Positions 27,799-37,182 are shown, numbered from the stretch's first letter. The stretch: 64,000 bases of DNA from Desulfobulbaceae bacterium (GCA_003249645.1 QKIH01000025.1:1-64000); one strand, 5' to 3'. Numbers and translations are program-made. The notes: generated by a model from the sequence alone, not told the origin.

Positions 27799-29514
27799 TC
27801 AGTCTCCTTTCTCTTGTTTATCTTGATTGGCTGCAAGACCGCCGCCCACTCGTGTACTGTTTTTTGCAGGTTCAAAGGGCAGAGAGATGATGAACTCTGC
27901 ACCTCCTGCCACCCTGTTTTGCGCTTTTAAGCTGCCGCCGAGCTTTTTGATGATGTCATAGCTTATATACAGGCCCAGACCGGTTCCTTTTCCAACTTCC
28001 TTAGTGGTGAAAAAAGGATCGAAAATGTGATTGATATCTGATGGTTTTATACCTGTACCGCTGTCAAGAAAGCGGATAACAATCTGATCTTTTACCTGTG
28101 CAGTAATGATTTCCACTTCACCGTTCTGCCCGATGGCATCGATGGAGTTGTTGATGATGTTAAGGAATACCTGCTGCAGCTGGGGGCCGTCGGTGTCGAT
28201 GAACGGAAGATCTTTCGCCAGTTTGCAGTTGACTCTTATATTCTGGTATTCGGTTTCTTTCTCTATGAGAGAGACCGTTTCGACAAGAAGATCATTAATG
28301 TCCTCTTTCTTCTGCTGATCACTGATTTTACGTGAAAAACCGAGCAATCTGTGGGTGATAGTTCCCGCCCTGCGGACATGCTTTTTTATCTGTTCGGCAG
28401 CTTCCTGATACTCACCAAGGTTCTTACATTTGTCAGGGGTTTCCTCGGTCAGCAGCTCAGACAGCCAGCCTGCCTGGTTGGTAATCAGTTGCAGAGGATT
28501 ATTGATTTCATGGGCAATCCCTGCTGCAAGACGTCCCACTGCCGCCATCTTCTCCATATGGGCAAACTGCATGCGGGAGACGGTCTTCTGTTTTTCCGCC
28601 CGTTCAAGCCTTCTGGTCAGAACAAAGCCCGCCACTGTGGCAACTGCCATTGCCAGCAGCGAAGAGATAAACGAAACAAGAATAATGTGATCCCTGATCG
28701 AATGATAAAGCCCTGATGCATCGTCAATTGAAGCCTTTATAACCAGGAGCCACTGATGATTTTCGATCCAGCGTGTCACATAGACATAATCTTTTGTGAT
28801 TGTGGACGATTTTGAGCCATCGAAACTGATCAGCTTTTTTTCAAAGTCCGACAGGGCGAACATTTTCTGCAGACTGGGTGTTTGCAGTTCACCCTCACGG
28901 TTGACCAGATAGGCATCACCGTTGGGACCCGGTTTTGCTGAGAGCAGCAGAGAATTAAACATGCTTGAGTTGATCGTCGCCCGCAGCACAAAATGCTTCA
29001 GCGGGTCAGTCACCGCTACAACGAAATGAGGGACATTTCTGAAGCCGGTAAACAGATCACTGATATGTACCCCTTTTATCAGGGTTTCCTGGAACCAGGC
29101 GGCCTGGTCATAGGACTTGCCTTCAATCTGGTTACGGTAAGGTCCGACATAACCATGCTGTCTGCCTGTTGCATCAATGACCTGCAGGTCGACGATGTCC
29201 CCGTTTTTTGAGATTGCCAAAAAGAGACCGTCCAACTTTTCCGGGTTGTAAAAGAAATCTTCAGGATACAGCGTGACAAGGGTATTAAGCAGGTCGGTTT
29301 TGTTTTCAAGAAACTGTGAAATAACAGCACTACGATGTTCTGCCGTCACCTGGGCGAAATTTTCGAGGTTGCTTACACTATTCTCGGCAATCTTCTTTTT
29401 GCTGCTCAGAAAAACCACCCCTGCCGGGACAATACAGAGCAGGAAGAAGATGATAAGCAGCTGGGCCGTGACCAGCTTATAATACCCGTTTCGGCGTCCC
29501 ATAAAGGCCTCCAT
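27799..29514 (-). CDS. Sensor histidine kinase with extracytoplasmic Cache-type domain
   Basis: 571 aa. Membrane helices at about 12-33 and 280-305 enclose a dCache-like periplasmic sensor (VDLQVIDATGRQHGYVGPYR; HFVVAVTDPLKHFVLRATIN). HisKA contains AAGIAHEINNPLQLI (phospho-His near residue 340), and the HATPase domain has FLNIINNSIDAIGQNGEVEI, DSGTGIKPSD and GKGTGLGLYISYDII. No HAMP is obvious. The ATG overlaps the stop of the upstream HTH gene (TGATG) and the receiver gene begins 1 base after its stop, so the three form a translationally coupled signalling unit. Confidence 0.92.
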   Translation of the reverse strand: MEAFMGRRNGYYKLVTAQLLIIFFLLCIVPAGVVFLSSKKKIAENSVSNLENFAQVTAEHRSAVISQFLENKTDLLNTLVTLYPEDFFYNPEKLDGLFLAISKNGDIVDLQVIDATGRQHGYVGPYRNQIEGKSYDQAAWFQETLIKGVHISDLFTGFRNVPHFVVAVTDPLKHFVLRATINSSMFNSLLLSAKPGPNGDAYLVNREGELQTPSLQKMFALSDFEKKLISFDGSKSSTITKDYVYVTRWIENHQWLLVIKASIDDASGLYHSIRDHIILVSFISSLLAMAVATVAGFVLTRRLERAEKQKTVSRMQFAHMEKMAAVGRLAAGIAHEINNPLQLITNQAGWLSELLTEETPDKCKNLGEYQEAAEQIKKHVRRAGTITHRLLGFSRKISDQQKKEDINDLLVETVSLIEKETEYQNIRVNCKLAKDLPFIDTDGPQLQQVFLNIINNSIDAIGQNGEVEIITAQVKDQIVIRFLDSGTGIKPSDINHIFDPFFTTKEVGKGTGLGLYISYDIIKKLGGSLKAQNRVAGGAEFIISLPFEPAKNSTRVGGGLAANQDKQEKGD

Positions 29515-30116
29515 CAGCAGAACCGGAGTAAAAGAAGCTGCTCAAAGGTATCTGTCGGCAATTTCTTGTCCGCTACAAGATGCGCCTTCAGAAGAACTTC
29601 CCGAACTTCATCACCGACTACGGAAATATCAGCAGCAAAAACGATCGACAGGACTTCAGGAAAACTGGTAATCAGCATCAGCGTCTTGCAGCTCTGCCGT
29701 TCATCCTGGTCATGAAAATAGACAATGATATCAGGTGCCGAAGAGAGGATTTCAAGATCAGCCAGATAACCGGGATCAATTTTCTCAACCAGCAGGTTTC
29801 CGCGTTTTGTCAGATGAGTGATAAGAATTTCGATCTTTTCTTCATGCGGATGAAAATTGCTGTCCGCCGAAATCATGAGAAGTTTTTTGGTGTGAGGGGG
29901 AAACAGGCTGGCATTGATCGGCATATCATGCTCAACCAGAAATCTGATAAGATCTCCGGCATCTAGATACTTTGCACCGGTTTTCAGGTCCTTTGTGATA
30001 CCGGCACCGAACCATTGAACAATTGTTTCCATACTGCATTTGCACACAGCTGCTATATCTTCAATACGGATAAACCGTTCACCATGCTTTTTGTGGTAGT
30101 ACCATCCAGTATCCAT
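29514..30116 (-). CDS. Excisionase/MerR-type HTH protein with receiver-like C-terminal domain
   Basis: 200 aa from the ATG at 30116 (GGAG 5 bases upstream; a GTG two codons earlier is possible). The N-terminal 70 residues form a small winged-helix like excisionase-family domains (FIRIEDIAAVCKCSMETIVQ; KYLDAGDLIRFLVEHDMP). Residues about 80-195 look like a flavodoxin/receiver fold (KKLLMISAD; APDIIVYFHDQDE; VLSIVFAAD) but lack the canonical phospho-acceptor pattern, so it is probably a pseudo-receiver. It is the first gene of a six-gene operon and a likely transcription regulator of it or an adaptor for the kinase. Confidence 0.75.
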   Translation of the reverse strand: MDTGWYYHKKHGERFIRIEDIAAVCKCSMETIVQWFGAGITKDLKTGAKYLDAGDLIRFLVEHDMPINASLFPPHTKKLLMISADSNFHPHEEKIEILITHLTKRGNLLVEKIDPGYLADLEILSSAPDIIVYFHDQDERQSCKTLMLITSFPEVLSIVFAADISVVGDEVREVLLKAHLVADKKLPTDTFEQLLLLRFC

Positions 30117-30497
30117 ATCCACTCCGGGTCTTCAGGTTGTTCTTTGCGCACATCCTGATTCCCGTAAAGCAAACGGCATGCCCTTTGTGAATTTCTATTT
30201 TATTCGTGTAATTACAAATAGTTATTAAAACAAAAGCATTAGAACATCTGTAAAATAATCAAAGCAGCAGAGCTTGAAGAGGTAAATGTGTTCGACTGCT
30301 TAACAGGTGGTGTAAAGAAAGCTGACAGCTTGAAGGCCCGGAATTGTAAAAATTGCTGTCAGAGAAATAGAAAAAGAAGAGGAAGAAAGGGAAGGATCAT
30401 TTTTGAACCCTGCTCAACGGCTGTCCTTTGCTGAAAGAAACAACACCGACAAGCTAAAATCTCCTTCCCTGAAGGAATGTACTTACACAACTATATA
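30117..30497. other. Intergenic region upstream of the TauE operon
   Basis: It holds no recognisable gene. The leftward operon promoter must lie near 30120-30260. AT-rich DNA with ATTAAAACA and TTATTAAAAC stretches is present but I see no confident sigma-70 or sigma-54 pair. A small CTTCCCTGAAGG hairpin near 30465 may end the lipoprotein transcript that stops at 30498. Confidence 0.35.
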
Positions 30498-31235
30498 CTA
30501 ATTAGTCTGCGAAATCGGCAGCATGAATACTTGAGAATTTCCGCCTCCTTCTGCTGAAACAGGAATTCTAATATCTTTAAATGATATTTGAACAGGGAAA
30601 AAGAGCCAGCCTGTTTTTGTTTCACCCGGCTGCACAATGGCAATGTGCAAAGCATTTGTCTCTATTTCCTGTCTCACTTCTGCCTTCATTTTTTCCACGG
30701 CTGTGCCGCTGCCGCCAACCCCGCCGCCGACAAAACCGGCTTTAGCCCCGGCTCTTGCTGATTCACCCGGATCTATCCCGAAAAACGCACCAAGTGTAAG
30801 ACCAACGAAGGCGCCGGCCACAGTTCCCACCGCGGCTCCTGCTGCAGCTCCCTTGGCAGCCTGATTCATAGCGTTGGAATTGATAACTGATTCAATCGCC
30901 TCCTGTGGACGATAACTCAGGTAATTCTGACCGTCATAACTTGCCCCGATAATTGACTCGGGATTCAGCACTACAGCCGTGCTGCTGTTATTGGTAAGAG
31001 TGACGAGCAGAGGATAGATGCCAGCCTCATAATAATCCAGACCTTGCCCTGAGTATCTGTAGGGCTCTACAGCAACACTGATCTGATTTATTGTCTGCCT
31101 GTTCACCAGATTATTAGCCGGAATAACAAGACGGGGCGCCATTTGCTGTTGCTGCTGCTGCGGGACACAAGAACAGAAGAGAAACATGATAATCAGTGAT
31201 AATGTAATTCGTCGAGTAATCATTGTTTTTTCCAT
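30498..31235 (-). CDS. Lipoprotein with glycine-zipper segment
   Basis: 245 aa from the ATG at 31235 (an ATG at 31223 is equally possible). A lipoprotein signal LIIMFLFCSC gives the lipid-bearing Cys. Then comes a Gln run (QQQQQQ), a beta-rich domain containing LLVTLTNNSSTAVVLNPESI, a glycine zipper (KGAAAGAAVGTVAGAFVG and AGAKAGFVGGGVGGSG) that could insert in or span a membrane, and a C-terminal beta domain with QPGETKTGWLFFPV. The order beta domain, glycine zipper, beta domain is seen in outer-membrane or cell-surface lipoproteins of unknown role. Monocistronic, divergent from the MFS gene. Confidence 0.75.
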   Translation of the reverse strand: MEKTMITRRITLSLIIMFLFCSCVPQQQQQQMAPRLVIPANNLVNRQTINQISVAVEPYRYSGQGLDYYEAGIYPLLVTLTNNSSTAVVLNPESIIGASYDGQNYLSYRPQEAIESVINSNAMNQAAKGAAAGAAVGTVAGAFVGLTLGAFFGIDPGESARAGAKAGFVGGGVGGSGTAVEKMKAEVRQEIETNALHIAIVQPGETKTGWLFFPVQISFKDIRIPVSAEGGGNSQVFMLPISQTN

Positions 31236-31533
31236 TTTCCTAGATTGATCTAAATATGCATGAACCTGCACCACTACTATCCAAATACCACTATGAAGAA
31301 GTTTTTTTAACACATGTAACATTTGACAATGTTTCGCCGCTATTTTCACGAAAACCAATATAGCCAGAAAAATATAAAAATAGCTGTTGTAAAAATGTAA
31401 AGCCGGAGTTTAGAAAGGGAGGCCGATTATACAATCAGAGCAAGAGTTCTTCACGGCCAAACCGGGTTGATTGAAAAGGATTCGTGCCTTATAAGAAGTT
31501 TAAAGAAACTTCCTTGCACAATATTCAAAGAGC

Positions 31534-32793
31534 ATGAAAAAAAATTCTGTAGAACAGAGTACAATTGATGAATTACTGAAGCCCGCTGAAGGAAACTGGC
31601 AAAGGATCCTGTGGATCATGTTCATAGCCCAGATTATTTCCCTGATAGGCTTCTCCAGTGTCTTCCCCTTCCTGCCGCTTTACGTGCATTCACTTGGTAC
31701 AGTCACCGGGATGAGCGAGTCATTATGCTCAGCCCTGGTCTATTCAGGCCATGCCTTTACCATGATGCTGCTGTCTCCACTATGGGGTACACTTGCTGAC
31801 AGGTATGGAAGAAAGATCATGGTGGAGCGCGCCATGTTCGGCGGTGCAGTCATTGTTGTGCTCATGGCCTTTGTCCGTTCGGCGGAAGAGCTTGTTCTTC
31901 TGCGTGTGCTGCAAGGTGCCATGTCTGGGGTTCTCGGGGCAGCCAGTGCTCTGGTTGCAGCCTCGGCGCCAAGAGAACGATCAGGTTATGCCATGGGACT
32001 GATGCAGGTTGCAATGGGTATCGGGTTGGCGCTTGGCCCGGTTATCGGTGGAATCCTGGCCGATCTTTTTAATTATCAATCGGTCTTTTTTGTTACCTCT
32101 GCCCTGCTCCTGCTCGCAGGCATTATGGTCTGGCTGGGCGTTGAAGAACATTTTATTCAGCCGGACAAAGAAAAAAGAAAACAGACCAATATTTTTCAGG
32201 CCTGGATGAAGGTCTTAAAAACCAGAGGCGTCGGCCTGCTCTATCTGCTTCGCTTCATCAACCAGGCCGGCAGGATGATGTTCATGCCCATTCTGCCGCT
32301 GTTTATCCTCTCACTCATCCATAACCCCGATCAGGTCAACAGCTACACGGGCATGGTAATCGGCCTGACCTCTCTGGCCACAGCCGTTTTTTCAATTTTT
32401 ATCGGGCGAATAGGAGATCGCGGCAGCCACCAGCCCATCGTCATTTTCTCCCTCTTCGGTGCAGGATTTGCCTATATTTTGCAGAGTTTCGCCCAAAACG
32501 GCTACCAGTTTCTCATTTTTCAGATGCTGTACGGGATTGGACTTGGCGGCGTTATCACCGCCATCAGCGCACTTTTGGCCATTTATTCTGAAAAAGGCGC
32601 CGAAGGAACAGTCTACGGCCTGGACAGCTCCGTCACCTCTGCAGCCAGGGTTATAGCGCCTTTGATATGTCTTGGCGTTTCAACCCTTTTCGGACTGAGG
32701 GCGGTATTTGCAGTTGCCGGAATATGGTATCTGATTGCAGCCGTACTAGCCCTGTTCTTCCTTCCTAGAAAGGAAAAGTCAATCATTAACTGA
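31534..32793 (+). CDS. Major facilitator superfamily exporter, MdtG/multidrug type
   Basis: 419 aa, 12 predicted membrane helices. The MFS loop 2-3 signature is present as LWGTLADRYGRKIMV, with a related copy in the second half (FIGRIGDRGSHQPIV). The helix 5 region VAMGIGLALGPVIGGIL matches the antiporter motif C of drug/proton exporters. The substrate is unknown. No clear Shine-Dalgarno beyond AAAGAGC. It stands alone, divergent from the lipoprotein gene and convergent with the methyltransferase gene. Confidence 0.88.
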   Translation: MKKNSVEQSTIDELLKPAEGNWQRILWIMFIAQIISLIGFSSVFPFLPLYVHSLGTVTGMSESLCSALVYSGHAFTMMLLSPLWGTLADRYGRKIMVERAMFGGAVIVVLMAFVRSAEELVLLRVLQGAMSGVLGAASALVAASAPRERSGYAMGLMQVAMGIGLALGPVIGGILADLFNYQSVFFVTSALLLLAGIMVWLGVEEHFIQPDKEKRKQTNIFQAWMKVLKTRGVGLLYLLRFINQAGRMMFMPILPLFILSLIHNPDQVNSYTGMVIGLTSLATAVFSIFIGRIGDRGSHQPIVIFSLFGAGFAYILQSFAQNGYQFLIFQMLYGIGLGGVITAISALLAIYSEKGAEGTVYGLDSSVTSAARVIAPLICLGVSTLFGLRAVFAVAGIWYLIAAVLALFFLPRKEKSIIN

Positions 32794-32829
32794 GCCGATA
32801 AAGCTCTGAATAGTAGCGGCCAAAGACAG

Positions 32830-33510
32830 TCAGGATGATTGCAGAAGCTGCTTTCTATACGTTGCAAAAAAGTGAGGGACGGGCGGAGACTGGGTATCAT
32901 CATATGCCTCAAAACTCTCTTCGATCAGCCCGCAACGGTTAAAACCGTCAAGTTCTTCCCGGTCAAGAGGAAGCGGGATATCGTCTTCCTGCTCTCCTGA
33001 TTTTCTGCTCCTGCATGAAACAAGCAGATATCCGTCAGGCGACAGCAGGGAGATCATTGCATCACGCGCCTGAGTTCTGTATTTCCCCGGCAGAACCTGA
33101 ATAGTATTGCACTCATAAACAAGATCGAAATGTTCAGCCCAATAAGGAGGATAATCAAAAAGGTCTGCCACAAGATAGGTAACCATGGAGTCCGGGTAGC
33201 GTTCTTTACAGAGACGTATGGCTTCAGGTGAGATATCAAAAGCAGTCACCTGATACCCCGCTTCACTTAAGGCCTCGGCATCATCCCCTACACCGCAGCC
33301 GACTGCTATGGCCCTCTTCCCTGCATGAACGACGTTGCCGTTATTCAGCCAGGATAAAAGATACGGGTTCGGCTCCAGATCTGCCCAGAATACATTGCGA
33401 TAATCGCCCTCGGCATCGGTATAGATGCTGTCAAACCAGGCCAGCGGCTCGTCACTTGCCTGAAAGGATTTAACCATCTTTTTGTATTCGGCCGGATCAA
33501 ATTCCTTCAT
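32830..33510 (-). CDS. Class I SAM-dependent methyltransferase (TPMT-like)
   Basis: 226 aa from the ATG at 33510 (the ATG at 33534 is an alternative; neither has a strong ribosome binding site). SAM motif I is AIAVGCGVGDDAEALSEAGY, followed by VTAFDISPEAIRLCKERYP (motif II acidic residue) and FDLVYECNTIQVLPGKYR, similar to thiopurine/thiol methyltransferases that methylate S, Se or Te compounds. The substrate is not known. Convergent with the MFS gene, 36 bases apart. Confidence 0.85.
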   Translation of the reverse strand: MKEFDPAEYKKMVKSFQASDEPLAWFDSIYTDAEGDYRNVFWADLEPNPYLLSWLNNGNVVHAGKRAIAVGCGVGDDAEALSEAGYQVTAFDISPEAIRLCKERYPDSMVTYLVADLFDYPPYWAEHFDLVYECNTIQVLPGKYRTQARDAMISLLSPDGYLLVSCRSRKSGEQEDDIPLPLDREELDGFNRCGLIEESFEAYDDTQSPPVPHFFATYRKQLLQSS

Positions 33511-33767
33511 TGTATCTTCTGTCCCGATGTACATTTTTAAATTTCTTTACGAAATTTTCTCTCAATCGGATTAACACTATAGAAAATAATGATACATTGT
33601 TGCACCGTCAATTAATGCCGCCGAAGGGAGCAAAAGCTACCTGCCGAAGCCGTATTTTCTGAGATCTCAAAGGTGAAACCATGATTCTATTCTGAAACTC
33701 AATTATCATCAGGCTACCCGCATAGGGCTCTCCCTATAGTTGTCGCCATATCTGCTCTGCCTGCAGA

Positions 33768-34253
33768 TCAGCTCTCTATGTCTCTCTTTAATTTTCTGCC
33801 GCCGGATATGTCAAACCCGTTATTTTCATAGAATGTCAGTGTTCTATCAAACTGGGGTAATGGCGGAGTGGTTACCTCCAGCCGAGTCCAGCCTTTCTTT
33901 TCAGCAAACTTCACGGCTTCTTCAATAAGCTGCTGACCGATATGCTTTGACCTGTATCCAGGGGCAACATATAACTCCGGGATTGTTCCATATGCACCTT
34001 CTGCATACAGGGCATAGCTTTCGTAGAGTGAAACAAAACCTGCATTACGATTTGACCCGAGATCTTTTGCTATAAACACCCAGTACTTGCCCTGCGAAAT
34101 CAGATATTTTGCTCTTCTTTTGGTGGCAACCGGATCAAAGTTAAAGACCTTTATGTTAATTTTATCCATTATCTCGTGCAACAGGCCTCCAACCATAAAA
34201 ACAAGATCGTCGTAATCATCTTCCTTAATTGCCGTAATTTGTATTTCAGGCAT
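33768..34253 (-). CDS. GNAT-family N-acetyltransferase
   Basis: 161 aa from the ATG at 34253, chosen because AGAGGTGAG lies just upstream; the longer frame adds six residues that overlap this site. The acetyl-CoA binding segment is LYVAPGYRSKHIGQQLIEEA (Q/RxxGxG/A-like), with the preceding beta-bulge strand AGFVSLYESYALY and the C-terminal FYENNGFDI. The acceptor substrate is unknown; the short length points to a small-molecule or protein N-terminal substrate. Monocistronic. Confidence 0.85.
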   Translation of the reverse strand: MPEIQITAIKEDDYDDLVFMVGGLLHEIMDKINIKVFNFDPVATKRRAKYLISQGKYWVFIAKDLGSNRNAGFVSLYESYALYAEGAYGTIPELYVAPGYRSKHIGQQLIEEAVKFAEKKGWTRLEVTTPPLPQFDRTLTFYENNGFDISGGRKLKRDIES

Positions 34254-34320
34254 GTTCTCACCTCTACTCATTCTGGGTTGCTCACCTGCACCAGCGTCTG
34301 TGTCCGGTGAGCTGTACTGT

Positions 34321-35199
34321 TTATTTTCCTTCCACTACCGGTCTTTCTCGATAAGGATAGTTTTTCAGACGGATATCACCCCGTTTGTGTGGATTAGGTA
34401 CGGATTTCGATGCATCTATCCAGTCTTCCCATTTAAAATTTTCAATTACCTGCGCCTGATAGCTTTCCTCCAATGGATGACTGAGAATATCATTAATATG
34501 CTGCCACTGATAGTAGCGCATGAGATCCACCTGATAAGGGTCGGGGGTCTCTTTGGCATTCTTTACAACCTTTTTCAGGTCAATCACCTCCTGCATATTC
34601 ACCTTGGTTTCCCAGGTGATTTCACCGGGCAGAACAACCGGTTCTCCGGGGATATTATCTATGCCCTTTTTCCATGTTGCTAAAACAGCAACCCCGGTAT
34701 CTTCACGATAGAGGAGAATGGCATGACTATACTTTTGATCCTTAAAAAAGCCGAGAGTTCCATATTGCAGACGACCTCCCGTTAAAAATGCCACCGCATC
34801 CGACCAGCAGGGGCTTGTGCCGGTAATCCCTCTCAGCACACTTCTGTCTATAATGCCGTCCGGGAAAAGAATCTCGAAAGCGATCTTGCAGCAGCTTGCA
34901 GCGTGTGAAGTTCCTTCACAGTCATGACCGTGCCATTTAATAATATCTTTTATGGTGACAGCATAAGTCCTTTCATAATAGCGCCCCTGGGTTCCCTTTG
35001 TTGCAAGAATTTCAAAGGTCGGGGCATACGGCTTCGCAACCATCGGAGCATACCAGGTCGGTATATTGTCAGGCTGGGTCACACCGGTTTCGATAAAGGT
35101 ATTTATCCCTTGCTTGTACGTAGGCTCATTAGCAAAAGAAAATGATGCAACTGATGTTAAACCAACTACCAACAGACAGAGAAAAATCTTTTTCATCAT
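34321..35199 (-). CDS. Periplasmic FmdE-like protein
   Basis: 292 aa with a signal peptide (about residues 1-23, ending FSFA). Residues about 80-190 match the FmdE family: IKWHGHDCEGTSHAASCCKI, GTSPCWSDAVAFLTGGRL and GTLGFFKDQKY. In FmdE the H-G-H-x-C motif and later Cys bind metal, probably zinc; the family was named from molybdenum formylmethanofuran dehydrogenase operons, but an exported form is not a part of that enzyme. The remaining 100 C-terminal residues are polar. Ribosome binding site AGAGG. Transcribed away from an arsR-permease operon with a shared 291-base promoter region, which suggests joint metal or oxyanion regulation (inference). Confidence 0.78.
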   Translation of the reverse strand: MMKKIFLCLLVVGLTSVASFSFANEPTYKQGINTFIETGVTQPDNIPTWYAPMVAKPYAPTFEILATKGTQGRYYERTYAVTIKDIIKWHGHDCEGTSHAASCCKIAFEILFPDGIIDRSVLRGITGTSPCWSDAVAFLTGGRLQYGTLGFFKDQKYSHAILLYREDTGVAVLATWKKGIDNIPGEPVVLPGEITWETKVNMQEVIDLKKVVKNAKETPDPYQVDLMRYYQWQHINDILSHPLEESYQAQVIENFKWEDWIDASKSVPNPHKRGDIRLKNYPYRERPVVEGK

Positions 35200-35440
35200 C
35201 CATACCTCTTGAGTTTGTAATTATTTAACAACCATGTTCAAGCCGAATATAGATCAGAGATCGTTTCATGATCGGCTTAAACGCTCTCTTTTAGCGCTGC
35301 AGACCAAAGACCTTGCCCAGATAGACAGCATCGTGATCAAAGAATCCACAAGGATTTTTCTAACACAATACAAGAGCATGATCAAGAATATCAACTATCC
35401 TGGCGTGTTCTAAAAAAACTTCTGTTCCTGGAAAATTTGA

Positions 35441-35469
35441 TTGACAATGACATTTGGTCGTTTTACCAT
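35441..35469 (+). promoter_or_regulatory. Promoter of the arsR-permease operon
   Basis: TTGACA at 35441-35446 and TACCAT at 35464-35469 with the ideal 17-base spacer. The arsR start codon is at 35491, giving a very short leader with a GAGG ribosome binding site at about 35480. The spacer contains CATTTGG, echoed by the ATTTGG half-site of the palindrome upstream of the permease gene, so an ArsR operator may overlap the promoter. Confidence 0.65.
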
Positions 35470-35490
35470 ACGTGCAAGTGAGGTACTATT

Positions 35491-35811
35491 ATGAATGAAA
35501 AAGAAAAAGCACTTATAGAAGCAAAGGCTAACGTACTCAAATCGTTAGCACATCCGACAAGACTCTGGATGGCAGAACAGCTGGCTGAAGGAGAAAAATG
35601 TGTCTGTGAACTTGCTGAGAATATTGATGCCGACTTCTCGACGATTTCAAAACACCTTTCGGTTCTGAAGCAGGCCGGTGTCGTTGAAGACGAGAAACGC
35701 GGGAAGATGGTCTATTACAAACTCAAAGTACCATGCATATTAAAGTATATGCCATGTGTTGAAGCAGTAATTCGGGCAAAAATGGAAGAACAGACTGTAT
35801 TGTTTAAGTGA
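35491..35811 (+). CDS. arsR: ArsR-family metal-responsive repressor
   Basis: 106 aa winged helix-turn-helix. The recognition region is FSTISKHLSVLKQAGVVEDE followed by the wing KRGKMVYYKL. The metalloid site matches classical ArsR: CVCEL at the start of helix 3 (two Cys for As(III)/Sb(III) or soft metals). It is the first gene of a four-gene operon with a permease, thioredoxin-like protein and DGC protein, and should repress its own promoter (TTGACA-N17-TACCAT, 50 bases upstream) until the metalloid binds. Confidence 0.92.
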   Translation: MNEKEKALIEAKANVLKSLAHPTRLWMAEQLAEGEKCVCELAENIDADFSTISKHLSVLKQAGVVEDEKRGKMVYYKLKVPCILKYMPCVEAVIRAKMEEQTVLFK

Positions 35812-35834
35812 TATTTTTTTATTTAACACTTGGC

Positions 35835-35848
35835 TATTTGGCCAAATA
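35835..35848. promoter_or_regulatory. Perfect palindrome before the permease gene
   Basis: TATTTGGCCAAATA is a 14-base perfect palindrome in the 54-base arsR-permease gap, about 18 bases before the permease start. It may be a second operator for the ArsR protein or a regulatory hairpin; a CATTTGG half-site occurs inside the arsR promoter spacer. Confidence 0.45.
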
Positions 35849-35865
35849 TTGTTTAGGAGTTCATC

Positions 35866-37164
35866 ATGAACTGGAAATCTGAGTGGAAGCATCTTGCCTG
35901 GATTGCGGCTATTTTTATCGGCTGCTATTTTCTTCCTGTAGGCTATGCCCGATTCGACAACGCCATGCTTGAGGCTTTTCACCTGGTCAAATGGTATGCC
36001 CAGGAACACGTCCTGCTCTGTCTGGTCCCTGCTTTTTTCATAGCAGGTGCCATTGGGGTTTTTGTCAGCCAGGCAGCGGTAATGAAATATCTCGGTCCAG
36101 ATGCAAATAAAGTCCTTGCCTACGGAGTTGCAGCAGTCTCCGGAACGATCCTTGCTGTTTGTTCATGTACCATTCTGCCGCTTTTCGCCGGTATTTACAG
36201 GATGGGTGCCGGGCTCGGACCTGCTACCGCCTTTCTCTATTCCGGCCCGGCCATCAATGTGCTTGCCATCGTTCTAACCGCAACAGTTCTGGGACCGACC
36301 ATGGGAATTGCCCGAGCAATCGGCGCCATCGCTTTCAGTATAATAATCGGTCTGCTCATGGCCTTTTTCTTTCGCAATGAAAAACTGGAAAAGCCAGCTG
36401 TACCCATAGTAATGATGGATGATGATACCATCAGACCACTGTGGCAGAATGCGCTCTATTTTTTCTCCATGGTCGGAATTCTGGTTTTTGCCAACTGGGG
36501 TAAACCGCAAAGCCCTGAAGGGCTTTGGGCTGCAATATACAATACAAAATGGCTGATCACCTCCGGTTTCGGCCTTCTCTTCGCCGTAATTCTGGTACTC
36601 TGGTTCAAGGTTCGTTTCTGGAAGGTTGGCCTTGTCGCGGTCATAGTCGCCATCGCCGCCTTTGCCGCCCCTTCTCATCCGGCCATTGCCTTTACAGCAG
36701 GTTTTATCGGCCTGTCGCTCATCACCAGCCTTGATAAAGGTGAAATGGGCCAGTGGTTTACAACATCCTGGGATTTTGCCAAACAGATCCTTCCCCTTCT
36801 GCTTATTGGTGTTCTCATTGCAGGGGCCCTGCTCGGCCGTGTCGGTCATGAGGGGCTTATCCCTTCCGAGTGGGTTGCTTCAGCGGTCGGCGGCAACTCT
36901 CTGCGAGCCAATTTCTTTGCCTCTTTTGCCGGGGCATTTATGTATTTTGCCACCTTGACCGAGGTGCCGATCCTTCAGGGACTGATCGGCAGCGGCATGG
37001 GAAAAGGCCCGGCACTTGCACTGCTTCTCGCAGGTCCTGCCCTGAGCCTGCCGAACATGCTGGTCATCAGAAGCGTTGTCGGAACAAAGAAAACCGTTGT
37101 TTTTGTTACTCTTGTTATTGTTATGGCTACAATAACAGGAATGATTTTTGGTACATTTTTCTAA
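35866..37164 (+). CDS. ArsP/YraQ-type (DUF318) permease
   Basis: 432 aa, about 10 membrane helices in two related halves. It has the family motif CSCTILPLFAGIYRMGAGLG (Cys pair before Pro) and ATAFLYSGPAINVLAIVLTA in the first half, and ALALLLAGPALSLPNMLVIR in the second. DUF318 permeases include ArsP, which exports trivalent organoarsenicals, and others with unknown thiol-linked substrates. The ars context supports metalloid or soft-ion export; the substrate is inference. AGGAG ribosome binding site upstream. Confidence 0.88.
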   Translation: MNWKSEWKHLAWIAAIFIGCYFLPVGYARFDNAMLEAFHLVKWYAQEHVLLCLVPAFFIAGAIGVFVSQAAVMKYLGPDANKVLAYGVAAVSGTILAVCSCTILPLFAGIYRMGAGLGPATAFLYSGPAINVLAIVLTATVLGPTMGIARAIGAIAFSIIIGLLMAFFFRNEKLEKPAVPIVMMDDDTIRPLWQNALYFFSMVGILVFANWGKPQSPEGLWAAIYNTKWLITSGFGLLFAVILVLWFKVRFWKVGLVAVIVAIAAFAAPSHPAIAFTAGFIGLSLITSLDKGEMGQWFTTSWDFAKQILPLLLIGVLIAGALLGRVGHEGLIPSEWVASAVGGNSLRANFFASFAGAFMYFATLTEVPILQGLIGSGMGKGPALALLLAGPALSLPNMLVIRSVVGTKKTVVFVTLVIVMATITGMIFGTFF

Positions 37165-37182
37165 TTAAAATGAGGTGAGATA

